Shown here: positions 7,763-16,495 of the stretch, piece after piece | Numbering within the stretch: position 1 is the first letter of the stretch | Layout of the letters: every line of letters begins with the position of its first letter | The notes under the pieces: generated by a model | The model's input: only the letters and a program-made list of their open reading frames with translations | Databases searched by the model: none | Told to the model about the DNA's origin: nothing | Program-made: the position numbers and the translations under genes | Assembly (NCBI GenBank): GCA_964467615.1 | Contig: CAYXRK010000049.1 | Span: 1-27,695 of the forward strand | DNA: 27,695 nt | Reading direction: 5' to 3' | Source: CAYXRK01 sp964467615 | Lineage (GTDB): Bacteria > Hydrogenedentota > Hydrogenedentia > Hydrogenedentales > GCA-2746185

Positions 7763-9490
7763 ATGTCGGGTAGCTTTAATGCCGGCGGGCTGATAACTGG
7801 CCTGGACACGAACAACATTATCCGGCAGCTTATTGCGATTGAGCGGCTTCCTATTGATCGCGCCAAGGCGCGGATCACGGCGCTAGGGGTCCAGAAGAAG
7901 GCAATAGCCGATCTGCGTGCGCAGCTTCAGACGTTTCGCAGTCGCGCGCAGGATTTCCGTTTCGGCTTTAATTTCAACAAGTTCCTGGGCACGTCGCTGG
8001 ATGAGAAGATTGCGACAGCTTCCGCCACGACGGCCAACCCGACGACGGGTGCGTTCAAGATTGACGTGCTGCAGCTCGCGAGCACGACGGTCGCCACGGG
8101 GAGCACCGTGCTGGGGGCGTCAATCAATCCCGCGGCGACGCTGGATTCGAGCGGCATTCTGAAGGACGTTACGGCGGGGACCTTTACGATCAATGGACAA
8201 TCGATCTCGGTCAATCCGGTGACGCAGAGCCTAAACAACATTGTGAGTTCGATCAACGGGTCCGGCGCGGGCGTGACGGCGACGTACGACGCACTGAACG
8301 ATGTACTCCTAATCGAAAACAGTACGCCGGCCGACACAAGCATTATCAATTTCGGGGCGGCCGCGGACACAAGTAATTTTCTTACCGCGACCAATCTCAA
8401 GAACGCGCCGCAGAACACCGGCCTGAGCGGCTCGACCGAGGTCCAAAGTTCAACACACCTAGGCGCGGTGGACGGATCGCAGACGCTGAACACAGTCAGC
8501 TTCAAGGTCGCGGCGGTGACGGCGGGGACCTTCTTCGTCAACGGCGTACAGGTATCTGTCAACCCCGCGACCGATACACTCGATGATGTGATTTCGGCTA
8601 TCAACGGATCGGACGCGGGCGTGACCGCGAGCCTCGACACCTCGACCGACAAGATTCGTGTCGTCTCAAAGACGGAAGGCAGCCGGACGATCGACTTCGC
8701 CGTGGGCACGAGCAATTTTCTGACAGTGTCCGGTCTGGCCACGGCCGTTCAAACGGCGGGGAACGACGCTCAATTCAAGATCGACGGCGGACCGGTGCAG
8801 ACGCGGAATTCGAACACGTTCGAGGGGGCGATTGGCGGGGTCACGCTGGCGTTGAAAAGCCTCGGGACGACAACGGTTACCATTAGCGTGGACACCGAGA
8901 GTTCGGCCAAGGCGGTGGAGGATTTGTTGACGTCCTTCAACGACGCGGTGACGAAGATTCGGGAGTTGACGGGGGAAAAGGGCACGCTCAAAGGGGATTC
9001 GAGCGTAAGCACGGTCGAGAGCTTCCTGCGCTCGAGCGTGTTTAAGGACGTTCCGAGCCTGACAGGGGCGTTCAACAATTTCCTGGATATTGGCATCTCG
9101 ACGGGCGATAGCTTTGATCCGCAGCAGCCGTCGGTACTCGAGTTGGATCGCGACAAGTTTCTCGCGGCGCTCGCGGACGATCCGGAGAATGTCGCCGACG
9201 TGTTCGCAAATGATGCCGAGGACGGTATCGCGGACCAGTTCTTCAACTATTTGGAAGAACTGACTGGAACGTTCGGCCCGCTCAATGGCCGCGCCGGGGC
9301 AAACGGGGGAATCGATCAGCAGATTCAATCGACCAATGATCAGATCGATCGGATCGAGTTGCGTGTCGCGCAGCGTGAAAAGCGCTTGCGCGCGCAGTTC
9401 GCGAGGCTGGAACAGCTTTCGGCCGGATTTCAGCAGCAGAACTCGTCGCTGGGCAGTATTGGAAGCGGCTTTTCAGGATTGATTAGGTAG
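7763..9490 (+). CDS. fliD: Flagellar filament cap protein FliD (hook-associated protein 2)
   Basis: Caps the growing filament and helps insert flagellin. The ATG at 7763 has GGGGA about 9 bases upstream; a GTG at 7745 is a less likely start. Of 575 residues, the N-terminus has the family signature GGLITGLDTNNIIRQLIAIE (residues 8-27) followed by a coiled region. The middle holds two copies of a flagellin-IN-like repeat (about 138-210 and 254-325), each with TAGTF, V(S)VNP, SINGS/AINGS, AGVTA and SNFLT. The C-terminus (about 515-575) is a heptad-rich helix ending in the usual Gln/Asn/Ser-rich stretch near SAGFQQQNSSLGSIG. fliS follows after 22 bases. Confidence 0.95.
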   Translation: MSGSFNAGGLITGLDTNNIIRQLIAIERLPIDRAKARITALGVQKKAIADLRAQLQTFRSRAQDFRFGFNFNKFLGTSLDEKIATASATTANPTTGAFKIDVLQLASTTVATGSTVLGASINPAATLDSSGILKDVTAGTFTINGQSISVNPVTQSLNNIVSSINGSGAGVTATYDALNDVLLIENSTPADTSIINFGAAADTSNFLTATNLKNAPQNTGLSGSTEVQSSTHLGAVDGSQTLNTVSFKVAAVTAGTFFVNGVQVSVNPATDTLDDVISAINGSDAGVTASLDTSTDKIRVVSKTEGSRTIDFAVGTSNFLTVSGLATAVQTAGNDAQFKIDGGPVQTRNSNTFEGAIGGVTLALKSLGTTTVTISVDTESSAKAVEDLLTSFNDAVTKIRELTGEKGTLKGDSSVSTVESFLRSSVFKDVPSLTGAFNNFLDIGISTGDSFDPQQPSVLELDRDKFLAALADDPENVADVFANDAEDGIADQFFNYLEELTGTFGPLNGRAGANGGIDQQIQSTNDQIDRIELRVAQREKRLRAQFARLEQLSAGFQQQNSSLGSIGSGFSGLIR

Positions 9491-9512
9491 AATTACAAGG
9501 AGAGGTACTTCG

Positions 9513-9956
9513 ATGGGCGTGACATCGGCGGGCGGCGCGTACAAAAGGGTGGACGTTGAGACGGCGTCGCAGGGGAAATTGATCATCATGCTGTTCAACG
9601 GCGCAATACAGCGCGCCGAAGAGGCGAAGCGGCAGATGGCGCGGGGGAACATCGGGCAGGTGCACAAGCATTTGGTGCGCGCGCAGGACATCATCGCCGA
9701 ATTGCGCGGGGCGTTGGATTTTAGCGCCGGTGAAGTCGCCCAGAACCTCGATCGCGCGTACGAATACTTGGGGCATTTGTTGGTGAAGGCGAACATCTAT
9801 AAAGACAGCGCTCCCTTGGACGAGTGCGTGACGTTTATGACGGAGCTTCGGGACACGTGGCAGGCGCTTTTCGAGCAAGTCTCGCGGCGGACGGCGGACA
9901 CATCCGCGCCGCAGATAAACCGGCGCGGCTCGACAGTGATGGATTTGCAGGGGTAG
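9513..9956 (+). CDS. fliS: Flagellin export chaperone FliS
   Basis: Binds the C-terminus of flagellin in the cytoplasm and keeps it unpolymerised until export. It has 147 residues and AGGAGAGG just upstream of the ATG. The body is all-helical with the family's pattern: an N-terminal YKRVDVETASQGKLIIMLFNGAI, then LVRAQDIIAELRGALDF, and a Tyr-rich helix LDRAYEYLGHLLVKANI. The 20-residue tail (TADTSAPQINRRGS...) is disordered-looking. It lies directly after fliD, the standard order, and should share its sigma-28-like promoter. No flagellin gene is in the window. Confidence 0.94.
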   Translation: MGVTSAGGAYKRVDVETASQGKLIIMLFNGAIQRAEEAKRQMARGNIGQVHKHLVRAQDIIAELRGALDFSAGEVAQNLDRAYEYLGHLLVKANIYKDSAPLDECVTFMTELRDTWQALFEQVSRRTADTSAPQINRRGSTVMDLQG

Positions 9957-9988
9957 TCCCGCCCGTACTTCCTTTTTGGGCCCCCTGT

Positions 9989-10018
9989 TTGACAGGATCG
10001 GCGTTGGTTTCGTAGAGT
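9989..10018 (+). promoter_or_regulatory. Sigma-70-like promoter before the secreted triple-domain protein
   Basis: A perfect TTGACA (9989-9994) and TAGAGT (10013-10018) with an 18-base spacer, about 70 bases upstream of the ATG at 10088. It suggests this gene is not only read through from fliS. Confidence 0.6.
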
Positions 10019-10087
10019 GTTTCGTTCCCCCGGACAGTGTTGTCGCGGGCGGATTCCCCCTCGGTTTTTTGCAAGGAGAGCGTGACC

Positions 10088-11074
10088 ATGATTCGGAGTA
10101 ATGCAGTTCGTGCGGGTTTGATGCTGGCGTCGTCGTGTGTGTTTGCGGGCGCAGCTTTGGCGCAAGCGGACAAGAGCCCGGTGGGCGATTGGACGTTGAC
10201 CATAAGCTTTGGCGGAAACGAGATTCCGTCCGACTTTATTGTGTCTACGAACGACGATGGATCGTTTAAGGCGGTGGCGGAAGGTACCACGCTGGGGACG
10301 ATTACCTTCGAGAAGGTGACGATAGCGGAAGGGAAGATTACTTTCAGCCAGACGATCGACATGGGCGACGGCAACAAGATGGACGTGTCGTTCGACGGGA
10401 TGTATCGGGGCAACGCGTTCGACGGGACGTTCACGACGACGATGGGCCCGGCCGAAGCGCGGGGGATCCGCAAGGCGCTGGGGGGTCTCGTGGGCCGGTG
10501 GGACGTGACGAGCAAGTCCGAACAAGCGGGCGAGTTGAAGCGCACACTTTCGGTGAACAAGGGCCTGAGCGGGACGTATGCGAGCGATGAGGCCGCATGG
10601 GACATTCGCGATATCAACACGGACGGCGAGAAAATTACGTTCGGCGTGACCGTCAGTTTGCAGGGGCAAGACCTGCCGCTCAATTTTGAGGGCAAGGTTG
10701 AAGGCGATGCGCTCAAGGGCCAATTCTTCGCGGACGGCAACCCGGTTTCCGAGGTATCGGGCACGCGCGTGAAGCCGGGCGGGCTTGCAGAGTTGACGGG
10801 GTCGTGGGACGTGACGGTGGATTCGCAGATTGGCGTGTTCGAGCAAAAGGTGAAATTTGCCGACGGCAAGGGGACGTACACGTCTGAAGGCGATTCGGAA
10901 GTCACGGACCTGAAGGAAGACAAAGGCTACATTCTGTTCAAGGTGTCCGTCACGGCGAGCGGAACCCCATACGCGTTGGAGTTCGAGGGGCAGATATTCG
11001 GGGACGTGGTAACCGGCGACTTTTTCCTGGATGGGGCGGCCGTGGCGAAAGTCACGGCGAAGAGGGCGAAGTAG
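10088..11074 (+). CDS. Exported protein with three tandem copies of a beta-rich domain
   Basis: A 328-residue protein with AGGAG upstream of the ATG at 10088. A signal peptide covers residues 1-25, with hydrophobic LMLASSCVFAGAALA and a likely cleavage after ALA. The mature part is three repeats of about 100 residues beginning at GDW (W35), GRW (W138) and GSW (W240). Each has a strand-rich pattern, roughly 'W-V/T-T ... G-T-y ... I-T-F-x-V ... F-(D/E)-G-x-x-x-G-D-x-x-x-G-x-F', the last element appearing as FDGMYRGNAFDGTF, FEGKVEGDALKGQF and FEGQIFGDVVTGDF. This resembles lipocalin/avidin-like barrels in style, but I cannot assign a family. It is periplasmic or secreted and has its own promoter and terminator. 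Function unknown. Confidence 0.85.
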   Translation: MIRSNAVRAGLMLASSCVFAGAALAQADKSPVGDWTLTISFGGNEIPSDFIVSTNDDGSFKAVAEGTTLGTITFEKVTIAEGKITFSQTIDMGDGNKMDVSFDGMYRGNAFDGTFTTTMGPAEARGIRKALGGLVGRWDVTSKSEQAGELKRTLSVNKGLSGTYASDEAAWDIRDINTDGEKITFGVTVSLQGQDLPLNFEGKVEGDALKGQFFADGNPVSEVSGTRVKPGGLAELTGSWDVTVDSQIGVFEQKVKFADGKGTYTSEGDSEVTDLKEDKGYILFKVSVTASGTPYALEFEGQIFGDVVTGDFFLDGAAVAKVTAKRAK

Positions 11075-11098
11075 TTCTTCTCAGATACGACATTCGGC

Positions 11099-11141
11099 GT
11101 CCGGCGAGGGGAGCGATCCTCTCGCCGGACTTATTTTTTTT
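11099..11141 (+). terminator. Rho-independent terminator
   Basis: The arm GTCCGGCGAG (11099-11108) pairs perfectly with CTCGCCGGAC (11121-11130). Four further inner pairs (one G-T) close a GCGA tetraloop, and a T-rich run TTATTTTTTTT follows. It ends the transcript of the triple-domain protein and sits before the convergent DinB gene. Confidence 0.92.
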
Positions 11142-11162
11142 GAGATGAACGCGGCGCCGAGG

Positions 11163-11666
11163 TCAGTCGAGCGCGGAGAGCATCGCGAGCTGGCCGCGAT
11201 GGTGGGAGTCGTGGCCGCACATGGCGCGGATGCATTTTGAAACGGGCGAGAACATCTTCTGCATTTGTTCGGGGGCGTTGCCGCGCAGGGGGCCGCTAAG
11301 TTCTTCGTCGGTCAGGGCGCGGATGCCGGCGGTGCAAGCGGCGGCTACTTTCTTATACTCGGCGAGAACGGTGTCCCAATCGGGATACGTGGCGGCGTCG
11401 GCGACAATGGGGCCGCCGCCCGCGAAGTCCGGGGCGAAGATTTTTCCCCATTCGCGGGGCACGAGGGGCCCGTTGTTCAAACACCACATGTTCAGGACCG
11501 CGTTGTTGGTGTTGGCGACGTGGCCGATGAGCCAGAGGGGGTGCGCTTTTCCGGGTTTCAATTGCTTGAGACGGTTGGCGGCCGTGACTTTTTCGGCGAC
11601 GCCGGCGGTGGAGTTGGTGGACATTTCGAACATTTGAGCGAGGACTTCGGCGACAGGGCTGGACAT
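11163..11666 (-). CDS. DinB-family protein
   Basis: A 167-residue four-helix-bundle protein of the DinB/YfiT group, whose members bind a metal through three histidines and include thiol-dependent transferases. The ATG at 11666 has AGGAG about 8 bases upstream; the open frame further upstream runs into low-complexity DNA. The likely ligands are the histidine in LWLIGHVANTNN and the two in GHDSHHRGQLAML near the C-terminus, the hallmark of the family. Substrate unknown. It is convergent with the triple-domain gene. A second DinB-family gene lies at 15979. Confidence 0.82.
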   Translation of the reverse strand: MSSPVAEVLAQMFEMSTNSTAGVAEKVTAANRLKQLKPGKAHPLWLIGHVANTNNAVLNMWCLNNGPLVPREWGKIFAPDFAGGGPIVADAATYPDWDTVLAEYKKVAAACTAGIRALTDEELSGPLRGNAPEQMQKMFSPVSKCIRAMCGHDSHHRGQLAMLSALD

Positions 11667-12032
11667 GGGAATCTCCTTCCGGGAAACGTAGTGCTTAGTA
11701 CAAGGTACAAGGTTCAAAGTGCGAAGTTCAAAATTCGAGATCCAATGACCGTTTGATTCGATCATGGGGAGATTGCGAGTTTCACACGGCTTCGCAGGGT
11801 TTCGAAGAAGGGAGACATACGTCGGAGCGACACACGATCCACATGATTCCCCTTTGAAGGGGGTGCCGCGCGGCGCTTTGCGCGGCGGGGGATGTGCGCT
11901 CTCACAACAAGAAGCTTTCTAAGCAGGCCGCTGGAGTAGGTTTCGTGTGTGGGCGGCGGCGCTTGTGCCACACTGATACGCGAAAATGAACCGGAAGATC
12001 ATTCTGCGGATTGTAGTGCGGGAGACTAGACG
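11667..12032. other. Intergenic stretch with low-complexity and palindromic DNA
   Basis: No gene is apparent. From 11690 to about 11755 there is a degenerate tandem run built on AAGGTACAAGGTTCAAAGT-like units, and at 11841-11895 a nested palindrome (listed separately). The last 50 bases carry the ribosome binding site of the next gene. Confidence 0.6.
11841..11895. repeat. REP-like nested palindrome
   Basis: Outer arms ACAT/ATGT enclose two hairpins: CCCCTT-TG-AAGGGG (11849-11862) and CCGCGC (11866-11871) with GCGCGG (11880-11885). This is the form of an extragenic palindromic element; similar elements recur in many genomes. No transposase is next to it. Confidence 0.6.
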
Positions 12033-13943
12033 TTGCTGGCCCTCTATATAGTGAGTTTGGTGGTTGGCTCGGGGACGTTCGCGCTGTTCGCGCGCCATGT
12101 ACTTGCACAGTTTGGGCTCGCCTCAGGGTTTGAATCCTCGATTCTGTTGGCTGGTGGTCTTGCGGCGGCGTTCGCCGCGACGCAGTTGCTCTACATGGCC
12201 GCAATCAACCTGTTCAATCCCACGCGCTCGGCTGGACCGTATGTCACGGAAATGCTTTCGCACGCGGCGGCGCTGACATTTGTCCCGTTTCTGATGCAGG
12301 CGCCGATTCCGTGGCCGCATGAAGCGATGGAAAAAGCGGAGCCGTTGCTGTACCTGGCGGGATTCGGTGCGCTGCACGTGTTGTTCAAGGCGATGACATT
12401 TTTCGCGACCTTGCGTGGCGTGCCCGGAGGCCGGTTGCGCGTGCTCGGGTGGGCGGCTGCCGGGGCGGTGTTCGGCTGGACAGCGTATGCGGCCGGGGCG
12501 GCGTGGGTGCGCGAGTCGAACTCGCTCGCGCCTGCCGCGCCTGGCGAGATCGCCGTAATCGCCGCGGGAAACACCCTCGCGGCCGCCCGGGCCGTGTCGG
12601 AGGGCGCCAGTTTCCGCGCGCCGCTGGCGCGCACACAGCCGGGGGAGAGCATCGTGCTTCGCATCGCGGCGGATCCGAAGAGGCCCGCGCCGAGCGCGTA
12701 CGTGACCATCACGATGGAAGGAGAATCCGAACGCGAGTACGCAACAACGACGGCTCTATACGCGAACGGTTGGATCGAGATACGCGTACCCGCTGAAGAC
12801 GTCCCGCCGGACTGCGTCGCGGTGGTAGTCCGCTGGATGCGCGAACAGCCTCCCCGCTGGCAACGAATCACCCGCGTCGATCAATTGTTTTACCTGCCGC
12901 CGGAACCGGGCGCGGGGCCGCCGCCGTTGGTTTACATGTCCGGCCCATTCGTTCACCGTGCGGAGTCGGACAGCGCCCCCACGGTCGTGCTCATCGCAGC
13001 CGAGACGTTGCCTTTCGCACCGGGGGATCCCGCGCAGACGCTCGGCGCCGTAGCGGACGCGTGTTTTGTGTTCACAAACGCGTTCACGCCCGCGCTCGAC
13101 GAGCGCGCCGCCGCGAGTTTGCTTTCCGGGCTGCACCCGCTCGAGTTGGCCATCGACGCGAATGGCGGCACGTTGGCGGCCGGTTCTGCACCGGTCGAAG
13201 CGCTACACAAGAGCGCGTACGCGACGGCATTGAAAAGTTCCGGCGGGCCGCCGAAGTCGAGGCCCTCGCCATCTGGCGGCGTTGTTGGCGGTTTCGAGAC
13301 GATTACTTCCGAAGGCGCGCGATCCACGGGCGAGACTCTTTCGGAAATGGAGGATTGGCTCGAGGATCACGCAAAGTCACCGGCGTTTCTGGCCGTGTTT
13401 CTCGGCGACGTAGACGCCGATGGGGCCCAGGCGCTCGCGGAGTTTCTGCGCGCAACGCGCGATTCGGAAGCAGCCAACCGCCCGTACGTGATACTCACCG
13501 CGTTTCGGGGAACACTGTCCCCGGAGACGGACGACCCGCTTGCGGAACCCGCGTTGCACGTGCCGTTGGTCGTGTACGCGCCGGATCTCGGACGCGGAAA
13601 GCGGCCCGAGCTCGTGTCGCTCGAAGACGTGGCGGCGATGATTGCGACCATGGCGAAGGTGAAAATCGTGGGTTCGATTGCGGGCAGAGATCCGATGAAC
13701 GCGCTCGCCGAGAAGCGCCCGGTGTCCGTACTGGGGAATGCGGAAATGTTGACGTTGCGCACGAAAGATTTTCGCTTTACCGTCCGCCCCGGCGAGGTTG
13801 CTACCCGGCTGTTTCGCGTCGGCGCCGGCGCGGATTGGTGGAGGACGGACATCGCGGCGAAGCAGCCCGATACCGTAGAGCGGTATCGAAAGGAACTCGA
13901 GGGCTTCGTACAAAGGCGCCGTCCGCCATCGGTGACGGATTGA
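12033..13943 (+). CDS. Membrane protein with degenerate sulfatase/alkaline-phosphatase-like domain
   Basis: 636 residues from a TTG at 12033. An in-frame stop at 12027 rules out a longer form, and GGGAGA sits about 8 bases upstream. Residues 1-160 contain four or five hydrophobic helices. After a periplasmic-looking region of about 150 residues, the segment from about 313 onward follows the order of a sulfatase-type alkaline phosphatase domain: TVVLIAAETLPF (where active enzymes have an IxxDTLR-like metal site), then FTNAFTPALDERAAASLLSGLHP, and a late LTLRTKDFRFTVRPG followed by LFRVGADW-like residues. The catalytic Cys/Ser in the C/S-x-P-x-R motif and the first metal-binding Asp are not seen, so catalysis is doubtful. 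Possibly a structural or regulatory relative of lipoteichoic-acid-synthase-like membrane enzymes; this is inference. Confidence 0.7.
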   Translation: MLALYIVSLVVGSGTFALFARHVLAQFGLASGFESSILLAGGLAAAFAATQLLYMAAINLFNPTRSAGPYVTEMLSHAAALTFVPFLMQAPIPWPHEAMEKAEPLLYLAGFGALHVLFKAMTFFATLRGVPGGRLRVLGWAAAGAVFGWTAYAAGAAWVRESNSLAPAAPGEIAVIAAGNTLAAARAVSEGASFRAPLARTQPGESIVLRIAADPKRPAPSAYVTITMEGESEREYATTTALYANGWIEIRVPAEDVPPDCVAVVVRWMREQPPRWQRITRVDQLFYLPPEPGAGPPPLVYMSGPFVHRAESDSAPTVVLIAAETLPFAPGDPAQTLGAVADACFVFTNAFTPALDERAAASLLSGLHPLELAIDANGGTLAAGSAPVEALHKSAYATALKSSGGPPKSRPSPSGGVVGGFETITSEGARSTGETLSEMEDWLEDHAKSPAFLAVFLGDVDADGAQALAEFLRATRDSEAANRPYVILTAFRGTLSPETDDPLAEPALHVPLVVYAPDLGRGKRPELVSLEDVAAMIATMAKVKIVGSIAGRDPMNALAEKRPVSVLGNAEMLTLRTKDFRFTVRPGEVATRLFRVGAGADWWRTDIAAKQPDTVERYRKELEGFVQRRRPPSVTD

Positions 13944-14031
13944 ATCGACACGGGCAGGCCGCGGGAAACCGTTGCGCCGTCATTCGATCCACGCCGTTTC
14001 TTCGCGGCGCGGAACGCCACGCGAAGGGCTG

Positions 14032-14961
14032 CTACGAAGGCAAATTGCGGGCGACGACGCGTTCCTCAGTCGAACACCGCTTCGCTTGAAAGAGATTGCG
14101 CATGGCCTCGCCGAGGATGTACTCCGCGCTGCGCGCGCTGCCGTTGCGGCAACTCACCACGCCCACGCTCATCGAGGCCTTCGTCGGGAAGTTCGGATCG
14201 GAATAGGTGCTCGAATCGATTTCGTTGAGGATGTTGTTGATATACCGAAGCGCGTTCTCGAGCGGCGTGTGCGGCAACACGGCGGCGAACAGGGTCCCGT
14301 CGTAACGGGCAAGGACATCGTGAGCGCGCGTGTAATGGCGCAGCGACATCGCGACTTCCGCGAGCAGATCGTCCACGGACACGGGGCCGTTCTCCTCGTC
14401 CACCGCGCGCACGTCGTCGAGATCGAGTACGACGCACGACATGGGCACATCGTAACGGTGGGCCTTTTCGGACTCTTCCTGCAAACGTTCCATCAGATAC
14501 CGCCGGTTGCGAAGCCCGGTCAGATGGTCGGTGTACCCGTTGTCCGCGAGCGCGCTGTCCGCGAGGCGATCTTCGGCCTTGATACCCCGATTGTTGAGAG
14601 CGGCTTCCGCGCGCACGATCACCATCGGCAGGTTGTACGGCTTGGTGATGTAGTCCGCCGCCCCAAGCGCATAACCTTGCGTTATGTCCTCGTGGCTCCC
14701 CTTGACGGTCACAAATACGACCACGATGTCCGCGGTCGCCGGATCGCTTTTGAGCCTGCGGCAGACCTCGTAACCGTCGATTTCCGGCATGGCGACATCG
14801 AGCAACACCAAGTCGATCGACCCACGAGAACACACCTCAAGCGCATCTTTGCCCGAGTACGCCGTCACCACTTCATAGTGATGCAGCCTGAGATCTTCCG
14901 CGAGCGGCTCGATCGATTCCGCATCATCGTCAACAACGCAAACCCTGATTTTAGAAGACAT
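14032..14961 (-). CDS. Response regulator: receiver domain plus degenerate GGDEF domain
   Basis: 309 residues from the ATG at 14961. The receiver domain (about 1-125) is complete: acidic pair DD (11-12), phospho-acceptor D55 in LVLLDVAMP, T85 and K107 in ITKPYN. The second domain (about 140-300) has the GGDEF-family entry motif DHLTGLRNRRYL (145-156) and the later ASMSVGVVS strand, but the active-site loop that should read GG(D/E)EF is DGTLF (221-225) in ARYDGTLFAAVLP. It is therefore unlikely to make cyclic di-GMP and may act as a binding or protein-interaction output. It is divergent from a degenerate HD-GYP gene across a 247-base gap, and no histidine kinase is adjacent. Confidence 0.88.
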   Translation of the reverse strand: MSSKIRVCVVDDDAESIEPLAEDLRLHHYEVVTAYSGKDALEVCSRGSIDLVLLDVAMPEIDGYEVCRRLKSDPATADIVVVFVTVKGSHEDITQGYALGAADYITKPYNLPMVIVRAEAALNNRGIKAEDRLADSALADNGYTDHLTGLRNRRYLMERLQEESEKAHRYDVPMSCVVLDLDDVRAVDEENGPVSVDDLLAEVAMSLRHYTRAHDVLARYDGTLFAAVLPHTPLENALRYINNILNEIDSSTYSDPNFPTKASMSVGVVSCRNGSARSAEYILGEAMRNLFQAKRCSTEERVVARNLPS

Positions 14962-15208
14962 ACGCGCCCTATAGTGCTCCCGACATAGCGTCCGTAAAGG
15001 ACGGGGCCTCCCTCCGATCAAACCTTCCCCAATCCCCCTAAGTGTACCCCAGAACCGAGAAATTTGCCAAACGGATCCCCGGATTCTTTCGCCCAAATCC
15101 CAAGCTCGCTAATTTTCCGCCCGTTAGGCATGGCGCCGTGGCAATTCCAGGGGTTGCGTGTTACCATCCGAGACCGCGAAGGATGCGAAGCGGAAACCGG
15201 GGAGATAG

Positions 15209-15943
15209 GTGGTGCTCACGAGGATCGGCGTGCGGCCGCGGGGGAAGAATTCGGCCCGTTCTTTGATGGATAAGCTGCGCGAGACGGGGGCCGAAGCGGT
15301 TTCGGCCGTGGATCCCGAACTCGCGGCCGACGTGTCGGCCCTGGTGACCGCCCCGGAAGAAATCGAGGCCGCACAAACTATCGCCGCGCGCCACGCCGCT
15401 ACCCTTGAAGTGCTCGCCCACGCCCTGGACGCAAGGCATGCCGGCTCGGAAGGCGCTTCTAAGCGCGTCATGGACCTTTCGCTACGCATCGGAAGGAGAC
15501 TGGAAGTATCCGACGATATCCTCGTTGAACTGGCGCGCGGTGCGTTGCTCCGCGACATCGGGAAAATGCGTGTTCCCAACTCCGTATTGCTCAAGGACGG
15601 CCTCCTGACCTATGACGAGTGGTCGCTTATCCAGAACCACACGATACTCGGAGCGGAGTTGGCCGCCGCGACTCCGGGGCTCGCGGACATCGCGGCGATC
15701 GCGCGGTTTCACCACGAGTGTTTCGACGGCACGGGCTATCCGGACAAACTCGAGGGCGGGCGCATACCCCTAGTGGCCCGGATTGTGCGCCTCGCGGACG
15801 TCTATATCGCGATGCGCAGCCCGCGCCCGTACCGAACATCGGTCGCTTCGAACGACGAGGCCGTTGAACACATCCGCGAAGAACGCGAGAAACATTTCGA
15901 TCCGGAAGTTGTGGACGCTTTTTTGGAAATCAGGACGGACTAA
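15209..15943 (+). CDS. HD-GYP-like domain protein with substituted metal ligands
   Basis: 244 residues from a GTG at 15209 preceded by GGGGAGA; an ATG at 15266 is an alternative start. The HD-GYP fold is clear: LLRDIGKMRVPNSVLLKDG (113-131), NHTILGAEL (143-151), HHECFDGTGYPDKLEG (168-183), IPLVARIVRLADVYIAM (186-202) and SPRPYR. Active HD-GYP phosphodiesterases have His-Asp in the HD motif; here it is Arg-Asp (R115-D116). The His of the upstream GHSxRV-type motif is replaced in EGASKRV (about A84). The GYP motif, H144, H168, H169 and D197 remain. It may therefore be a weakened or non-catalytic cyclic di-GMP phosphodiesterase relative. A DinB gene follows after 35 bases. Confidence 0.85.
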   Translation: MVLTRIGVRPRGKNSARSLMDKLRETGAEAVSAVDPELAADVSALVTAPEEIEAAQTIAARHAATLEVLAHALDARHAGSEGASKRVMDLSLRIGRRLEVSDDILVELARGALLRDIGKMRVPNSVLLKDGLLTYDEWSLIQNHTILGAELAAATPGLADIAAIARFHHECFDGTGYPDKLEGGRIPLVARIVRLADVYIAMRSPRPYRTSVASNDEAVEHIREEREKHFDPEVVDAFLEIRTD

Positions 15944-15978
15944 CCGAGCAATAGCTGGTCAAAGGGGGGGACGACGCG

Positions 15979-16461
15979 ATGGGTGGCACGGAACAGACAC
16001 GCATGGCCGCGTTCGCAGATGGCGTGCGAAACTCGACGCTCAAACGCCTCAAACGCGTGCCGGAAGGTTCGGAGAATTGGGCGATAACGGCCGGCGCCAT
16101 GAGCTTCGCGGACCTGGCGCACCACATCATTCAATGCGACAAGGCCCTCCTCAAAGTGTTCGAGACGAAGCACATCGGGAAAAACGTTGGCGAAACGGGC
16201 CAGATGAGGGTGAAGGACCGCGAGGAGTTCAACGCGCTCGTGCAGGAGCTTCACGATCTGAGACGCATTCGCAGCGAATTCATCGAGGATTTCACCGATG
16301 CCGATTTCGACGTGTTGATCGACGCAGACCGAATTCGCGGCGTCGAGCGCATCCCCGCGGGCCTGCTGATTCTCGAAACCCTCGACCACGAAGTGCATCA
16401 TCGCGGCCAACTTGCGGTGTACCTGCGCGTACTCGAAGCGGCCCGGGCCGCCGTAGCGTAG
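15979..16461 (+). CDS. DinB-family protein (second copy)
   Basis: 160 residues, helical throughout, with the DinB signature LDHEVHHRGQLAVYLRVL near the C-terminus and a further histidine pair in FADLAHHIIQCD near residue 48; together these give the usual three-histidine metal site. A G-rich run (GGGGGGG) lies about 10 bases before the ATG. It is only distantly like the DinB gene at 11163, so a recent duplication is not suggested. It lies close behind the HD-GYP-like gene and may be cotranscribed with it. Substrate unknown. Confidence 0.82.
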   Translation: MGGTEQTRMAAFADGVRNSTLKRLKRVPEGSENWAITAGAMSFADLAHHIIQCDKALLKVFETKHIGKNVGETGQMRVKDREEFNALVQELHDLRRIRSEFIEDFTDADFDVLIDADRIRGVERIPAGLLILETLDHEVHHRGQLAVYLRVLEAARAAVA

Positions 16462-16495
16462 TCCCGCGGCCGCGCCGTAAGCGCCCCAAACTGCC

